Below, piece after piece: positions 58,101 to 64,000 of a stretch of DNA of 64,000 nucleotides (position 1 is the stretch's first letter; every line of letters begins with the position of its first letter). This DNA is from Neospora caninum Liverpool. Lineage: Eukaryota > Apicomplexa > Conoidasida > Eucoccidiorida > Sarcocystidae. A program made the translations under genes and the position numbers. The stretch is from the NCBI RefSeq assembly GCF_000208865.1, contig NC_018390.1, positions 2,280,790 to 2,344,789 of the forward strand, in the 5' to 3' direction. The notes beneath the pieces are model-generated. The model did not search any database. It saw nothing but the letters and a program-made list of their open reading frames with translations, and was not told where the DNA came from.

Positions 58101-61100
58101 CATCATGCCAGCTCTCCAGGGGCTCACGGGAGCGCCTCGCGATTTTGCACTGTGTCTCTGCGTCTTGAACGAACCGCGAGGGGGACGTAAGAAAACGGGT
58201 GGTCTCTGGCCTCGCGCATGCGTCTGTGGCGGGGGGGGGGCGCGGTGTGCGATTGAGGTGTTTCTGCGTCCAAAGCGTATCTTTTGTTTCGTCTGTTGTT
58301 ATGGGCATGCATCCCTGGTCGGTGTTGTGCCTGTTCCTCGCCCCCGTTTTGCGCAGGTCTGTTCGCGTCACTGCCTCCGAGACTTCGTACCTACGGGTCA
58401 CCCTTTCTGCCGGTGCACTTGGGCAGCGCAGGCGAGTTTCCCGCAGCCGTGTCTCCGCAGACCGCGCGTCACTCCGTCGACGCTTCTCCCTGGATCACCC
58501 CGCATGCCGGCGACGCCTCGCGTTCTCCGACGCCGCCCTTCGCGGCACTCGAGCCGCCTCGGGGAGGCGGCTTCGTCCTTGTCTACGCCGCCGAACGTGT
58601 TGTCCTTGACGGCGGGCGCATTTCGGCGTCGGGCGAAGAGGGGTGGCGTGCGCTCGACACAAGGTCCGAGTTCTGGGCGAACGAAGGCGTCAACAGGAGC
58701 ACTGGAGGGGGAGGTGGGGCCGACGGTCCAGAACAGGAAGGCGCGGCACTCTGCGAGGAAGGCGCTCCGCGCGCTGCAGGCGACGCACGCGGCCTGAGTG
58801 GGGAGAGGAGGACCGAGCCAGGTGAAGAGGAGGGAGACTGGAGTGGGGACGCCATGGACGCCAGACACAGGGCGAGATCGGGGCGGAAGAGGCGAAACGG
58901 GCGGAGATCTCGTCTCTCTCGATGGCTCGACGCGCTGGTTCTCTGGGTGACGCCGTGGGCCTTGAGACAGGCGGCCCGGAGACAGGAGGAGCGTAACCGA
59001 GGAGGGCCGGAAGTGCGAGACGGGGGCGGGGAGAGTGAGGCAGGGACCGAACGCGGCAAAACGCGACATAGATGCACTGGCCGCGAACACGAGAGTGTCC
59101 CGTTCCTGCCTTCGCAAGCCACCGCTGGGAGTGGAGGCTCACTCGTTGTCATCGCGCGAGATCTCCTTGTCTCTCGACCTCTGGAAGGCGGTGGGAAGCT
59201 CCTGGCCCAAGGCGGAGGGTGCCGCACCTCTGTGTCGGTGGAGAGGCGGTTTCAGGAGCGCAGTCGACGAGAAAGCTTGATTGCTTCTTTCGGCCGCGAG
59301 CGGGTGCACGCGGAGCGAGCGGCGAAATCTCTCGACTCCGGGAAGGGCCCAAACTACAGCCCAGGAAACACCCGCGCGAGGGATCCGGAAGCAGCGGCGG
59401 AGGCGGTGCACTCAGCCTCTGCTGCTTCGCTGAGCGATGCTCAAGGAAAAGCCGACAGAGAGCCCCAGACTGCGACGCGAAGAAGGAACAGCGTTTCCCG
59501 CGGCCGACGCCGGGGCTGGAGAGAAGAGCGGGCGTGGAGAAGGCGCGCGGCACGCGAAGCGGAAGTGAGGGCGAATGCCGAGCAGGAGACACAAATGCGC
59601 GCGGACGCCTGGCTCCGAAATCAAGTGTGGGGAGACTGCGCCGCAGGTGGCGGCGGTCGCGCGGCTCTCTACATCCAGATGGCCCATCCGCTAGTCCCCC
59701 TGGTGAGTCAGGTCGTGATCCGGAGCGCGAAACAACGCTAAACCCGTGGAGGGGATGTGTGGACTGGGTTGGCCATTCTAACGACACCCCTCCATGCAGC
59801 GGTGTGCCGAGGTGGAAAGACATCTCTGTAGTTTCCCACGTGTCTTGTCGACTAGGGAGATTTGCACTGTGAATATGTGCATGTGTGTGTCTCGCGCGTT
59901 TTCTCTCTATCGATATGTTTCTTCAGCAAGCCTCCATTTAAAGAGAGGCACACGCAAATATGGATGCATGCGGATCTGCGCGGCAAGCTATCTGAGATAC
60001 ACACGCGCCGGGGCACGTGCGTGCCGAATGCTCCTGAATATGCGTTGTTCGCGTCAAGAGGCGTGCAGACTGTTTGGAAAGGCTCGTGTGTCTCTCCTGC
60101 TCTTCCGATGCAGGTCTTGGCAACGGGCGGCTGCAGCGCGATGACTCCCCGCGTCGATCTCCTCCCTTGCAGCTGCGGCGGAGGAGGGACAATTTTTTCG
60201 TCTTTCCATCAGAAGCTTGTCGTCCACAATCGGTTGGAGACGGCAGTCGTCTCGTCACCTGCCGCCTTCCCGGCGGCTTCTGCGTCCGCGGGCCTCGCCC
60301 CAGGCGCGGGCGAGTCTGCGGCTGGCCGCGCCGCGCGATCCGTGCGGGAGAGCGGCAGCGACGGGTCCTCTCCGTCTGCCGAGACTGCGGCGCGACCGGC
60401 TCCGGGCGCCGCCGGCGAAGAAGGCAGCGGCGAGGAAGCAGGCACGGCTTCTTCGCGCGACAAAGAAGCGCAAGCTCGAGAAACGGGAAAAAGTTCAGAA
60501 GGCGCCGAGAACAGACCGCCACCGTCAGGCCAGGCAGGCCACGCGCTGCCTTCAGGTGTACCTCCACCGCAGCGCCGGCCGATCTTGAGTCTAACAGAAA
60601 TCACGAGTTTCCAGCCTACACCGCTTCCTGACTGTCTCTTTGCTCCTTCGTTGAACGTAGAAATCGACACCGCAGTCGCAGTCTTCCTCCCTGCGCCAAA
60701 GTGTCCTGGCTACGAGGACGAAGCGGGCTCCATGACGAGACAGCCGCGGCCCAGCACAGGGGACCAGCGGGACAGCGGGCGCGGAGGATCGAGCGAGGAC
60801 GAGACAAGGCGACGGCCGGTAGCCCCAGACGCCGATGGCGAGAAGGCGGGGAGAGCGGTGGACACCGCAGACGAACGCAGCCGCGGAAACAGAGGAGGGG
60901 AGACACCTGGGTCTCGAGGACGACCCGAGGATGAGACGCGCGTAACCGGCGAAGACGGTAGCGAGAAGCGGACGCGGAGACCCATTCAGCCCACGGCAGC
61001 AGTTACCAGAGAAGGCGAAGAAGGGATGAAGGCGCAAGTGCACGTGAAACAGGAAGACTTGCAACAGACAGGAAACGAGAGCTTTGATCTCGAGGATGGA

Positions 61101-64000
61101 GAAGGGGCGGCAAATGCCGGCGACAACAAGCGATGCGATGGGATGCCTCCAGAAGGAAAATATAGGAGAGGTGACGGAGGGGAGGATGTGGCAAGCGACC
61201 GCGAGGAGAACGCGCGCGAACGCGGATCGGCGAGGGGGACACGAAGGCCTGACGCAGGCAGCGAAAAGGAGCGAGACCGCCTGAACAAAGCCAGGCACGA
61301 AGAGCCAGCACACGACGCAGCACGAGAAGAACGCCAAAGCGTAGAGGCGCGGCCCGCAGATTCGGAAGTCCCAGCGGACGGCACTGACGCACGGAATCGG
61401 AAACAAACGCGCGGGTCTCCTCGGGGCAGAGAAGGGCCGAATGCCAATGCGGGAGAGAGGCGAGAACGTGAAAAAGGGGAAGGAGAAGACCACGAGGCAG
61501 GCGACGCAGAGAGAGGCGGCGAGGGAGGCGAGGACTCAACGCCGACTCGTCTGAGGTCAGGAAGCCTCGTCGTCCTCGGCACGCTTCTTCTGCATGGTGG
61601 CGCCAAGGGTGAGGCAGGATCGTTTATCCTTCCGATGTGCGCACAAACGCCGCTCTCTCCGCTTCAGCCACTCGTCTTTGCTCTCATGACAAGACGTTAC
61701 ACAAAATGTTTTAACTGCTATCTTGCGGCCAACCTGACACAAATCGAATCGGAGGGGTATCAATATATATATATATATATATATACGTGTATGTATATAT
61801 GTGTATGTATATATGTATCTGTATATACTTGAATCAAGGAACTGCGCACCTAGAGAGCCACGTACGTGGAAAAGTATGTGCAGTTGATATGGGAAGGGAA
61901 AGGTCTCGTGGCGGGGCTGAGCTCGCGGCTGGGGTGTTGCCGACCAATCCATGTGAAGAAGAATAAGCGCGTTTCCTTTGTTGCGTGTAAATGCGCGCTT
62001 TTCCTTCGTGTGACATGTCCCCTAGCGAACCGCGTCTCCTCTTTCGTGGTGTCGCGCTCACTTATCGCAGGTGCGTCCCTGCGGATCCTCGAGCCGCTTC
62101 ACCTTCATGCGGCTTCAGGATCCGTTCGGCTTCGACAGCAAAGCGTCCTCGCCTTTTCGTCGCCAGAGGGCGTCCCATCGCTCTCAGGCGCCGCTGCGCG
62201 TAGTGAAGGCAGAGCCTCGGACGCGCCCCCAGCTCCCCAAGAGAGACCGGAGCGACGCGGCACACCCAGCCACGCATTCGTTTCATCGTCGCCCTCGCTG
62301 ACGCCTGGCCCTCGTTCCTCGCCTTCTGTCTCTGCTTCAGAGAGTTTGTCTCCGCCTCCGGTCCCTACGTTCCCCATTCTTTCCGCTTCGGGTTCTGTGC
62401 AGATCGACGCGAACGCCTCAGTCCTGTTTTCTTCGTCCCTGCCGCCAACGACTGATCCGTCTCTAATCTCCTCGTCCCCGTTTCCCTCTTCTGTCTCGTC
62501 CTCCTTCCCCCTTCTCCCTGCGCCGCTCCTGGCGCGGCCGTCGCCTGCCGGCGCTGTGCTCTCTGAGGGCGAGATTCTGCTTCACGGCTCGCTGCGTGCA
62601 GCCCTGCCCATTGCTGCCTCTTCGCCTTCTGCGTCGGTTTCTTCGGCCGCTTCGCCACAGTCTCGAGCGGCGGCAAGCGCGTTCTTCTCTCTCCCGACGC
62701 CGCCCGTTGTAGTGTTTGGACAGCAAGGCCTGACGGTTGGCGAGGAGACGCCGCGTCTTCAGAACCTCATTCTGTTTAGCGACGGCCTAATCAAGATACA
62801 CAGTCGGGCGGAGAGCGCGAGCGAGGAAGCAGAGGAACAACGCTGCGATCTCCACGCCCACGCGCAACCTGCACGACCTTGTGGAGCCCTCAGACATTTC
62901 CAGACGGCGTTTCTGTCTCCCGCGGTGGCGGCGCTGAGGACGATTGCAGAGGAGGAGGAGACCCGCGAAAAACGGAAAGGCGAGACGGCGCGAGAGGCGA
63001 AGCGAAGGAGAAACGAGGAGACGAAGACGGGCGGCAGGCGCAATGCGCGAGACAAAGAGTCAGGGCAAGAGCCCACAGGGAGGCGCCCGCAGCACGAGAT
63101 CGAGAAGGATCCTGAAGCCGAGCCGATGGCGCAGGACGCGGAACCGCCAGACGCATCCGCCTCTCTTTCCTCAGAAGCTGCGAGGGCCCAAAAAACAAAC
63201 CGTGCTCTTGGGCATGACGGGAAGCGTCTCGTTCCCCTGCAGCCCGATGAGGAAACCCCCGCCGTGTCTCGCTTCTCTGGTCCCGTCTCCCTCCCCGAAA
63301 AACGGGCGCAACGCGACAGGAAGGACGAGAAGCATCGCGGAGCAGCGACGGAGGAAGGAAAAGGTGAAGAATCGCAGAGACACACGAGTGAAGGACGGGG
63401 CCGGAGAGAAGAACTGCTCTGGGTACGCGGACAGCAACGGCTGGTAGAACTCACGTGGCGCGTCGCTGTTCGTCGGTTTCACTCGCGTGGGCCAAGCGGC
63501 AAAGCTGAAGAGGACGATGGCCGAGAAGAGACAGGACGGGGGCGCGCGGGCGTCGGCGCTCGACCAGAAGGATCCCCGCAACTTTCGCTTCTGGGCGGGT
63601 GCACCACGAAGGGCCACAGTGCTCACCGCGGCCCGTCAGCGAAGGCGGAAGACACCGAAGTGAGCAGAGGCGGGGAGCGGGAGGGGCAAGAAGACAAAAA
63701 GGAGGCTCCAGAATCTAGGGGCGTGGTAGGAAAGCGATTGCCGGAAGAAACAGAGGCCAGCGCGTTGGAAGAAGAGAGACGAGAAGAAAGTGCGGCACGG
63801 AACGCCTGTCAGGGTGAAGATCCCCGAGAACAGAAGGAAAACGAATGGCCGCACGAAGAAGCGCAGCGAGGAGATACACAGGACGCGAAGGAAGGAACGG
63901 AACGACGGGACGGCGACGACAAACAGAGCATAACGCACGCGGACGTGAGAGGTGGGCAAGAGAACCGAGTCGGGCCGGAGGAGGCGACGAACGCCTCGAC
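55137..64000 (+). CDS. Giant plant-type glycine-rich membrane/beta-helix-like protein, 5' part
   Basis: Four exons (55137-57639, 58357-59702, 60114-61608, 62071 to beyond 64000) stay in frame for 2424 codons; the C-terminus is outside the window. A hydrophobic segment at residues 71-88 may be a signal anchor. Short conserved islands sit in long Ser/Pro/Glu/Arg-rich inserts: IVLSPHSLLHCRELLLLSGR and IVLQEGSEISANAT (about 655-690), RGGGFVLVYAAERVVLDGG, GSGGSLVVIARDLLVS, GGGGRAALYIQM, CGGGGTIFSSFHQKLVVHN and LVVLGTLLLHGG. Island order and spacing logic match the plant glycine-rich family of Arabidopsis At5g11700, At4g32920 and At5g47020: repeated 'GGG, hydrophobic strand, G.I.A.GG' units like those of a right-handed beta-helix. 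Function is unknown in plants and here. The ATG at 55137 is the first in frame, but an upstream non-coding exon is possible. Confidence 0.7.
56076..56205 (+). repeat. Ser-Pro codon repeat in the giant gene
   Basis: Degenerate repeats of TCGCCTTCC-type triplets encode SSPSSPSS-like sequence in exon 1. It is a low-complexity coding repeat in a disordered insert. Confidence 0.85.
57974..58066. repeat. TA microsatellite cluster in giant-gene intron 1
   Basis: Three TA runs within about 93 bp lie in the 717-bp first intron. One open frame reads through the donor into this repeat, but the true donor is at 57640. Confidence 0.92.
61764..61812. repeat. TA microsatellite in giant-gene intron 3
   Basis: A TA run is followed by GTATATGT steps in the 462-bp intron before exon 4. 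Confidence 0.9.

Overview
This is eukaryotic nuclear DNA from an apicomplexan, most likely a cyst-forming coccidian of the Toxoplasma/Neospora/Hammondia group. The evidence is GC-rich, intron-dense genes with short GT-AG introns, long low-complexity inserts in conserved proteins, TA microsatellites in introns and spacers, a TTTAGGG-type repeat, and a short cytochrome-b-like nuclear insertion. The species cannot be fixed from the sequence alone. No operons, CRISPR arrays, tRNA or rRNA genes were recognised.

Layout from left to right. (1) 1-5673, minus: RuvB-like 2 (reptin), complete except for the last few residues. (2) 8175 to about 11642, plus: a probable organellar helical-repeat (HPR/RAP-type) protein whose 3' end is unresolved. 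(3) 12697-20074, minus: a very large gamma-tubulin complex component in six exons. (4) 20783-21016, minus: a single-exon Yos1/IER3IP1 homologue. (5) 22652-25830, plus: a six-exon CZIB/DUF866 protein that has lost its zinc-binding cysteines. (6) 28669-35090, minus: an ABCG-type half transporter whose stop codon lies inside a 4 x 237-bp tandem repeat. (7) 39765-49937, plus: condensin subunit 2 (CAP-H/Barren) in 17 exons, one intron apparently GC-AG. (8) 55137 to beyond 64000, plus: a giant protein that resembles a plant family of large glycine-rich membrane proteins.

Exon models were built by joining splice sites at positions where reading phase and family similarity agree. Six of the eight models close in frame: RUVBL2 (452 codons in the window), GCP (1878 aa), Yos1 (77 aa), CZIB (159 aa), ABCG (1005 aa) and CAP-H (1149 aa). 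The giant gene is in frame over 2424 codons before the window ends. Only the helical-repeat gene remains open.

The genes do not form one pathway. They are housekeeping functions: chromatin remodelling, mitotic microtubule nucleation, chromosome condensation, ER-Golgi trafficking, lipid or drug transport, and organellar RNA biology. The divergent pairs (RUVBL2/helical-repeat gene, Yos1/CZIB, ABCG/CAP-H) share 1.6-4.7 kb upstream regions. I found no new multi-gene system. The most interesting items are the cysteine-less CZIB, the ABCG tail caught in a tandem duplication, the plant-like giant protein, the organelle-like insertions, and the strict confinement of TA tracts to introns and spacers.
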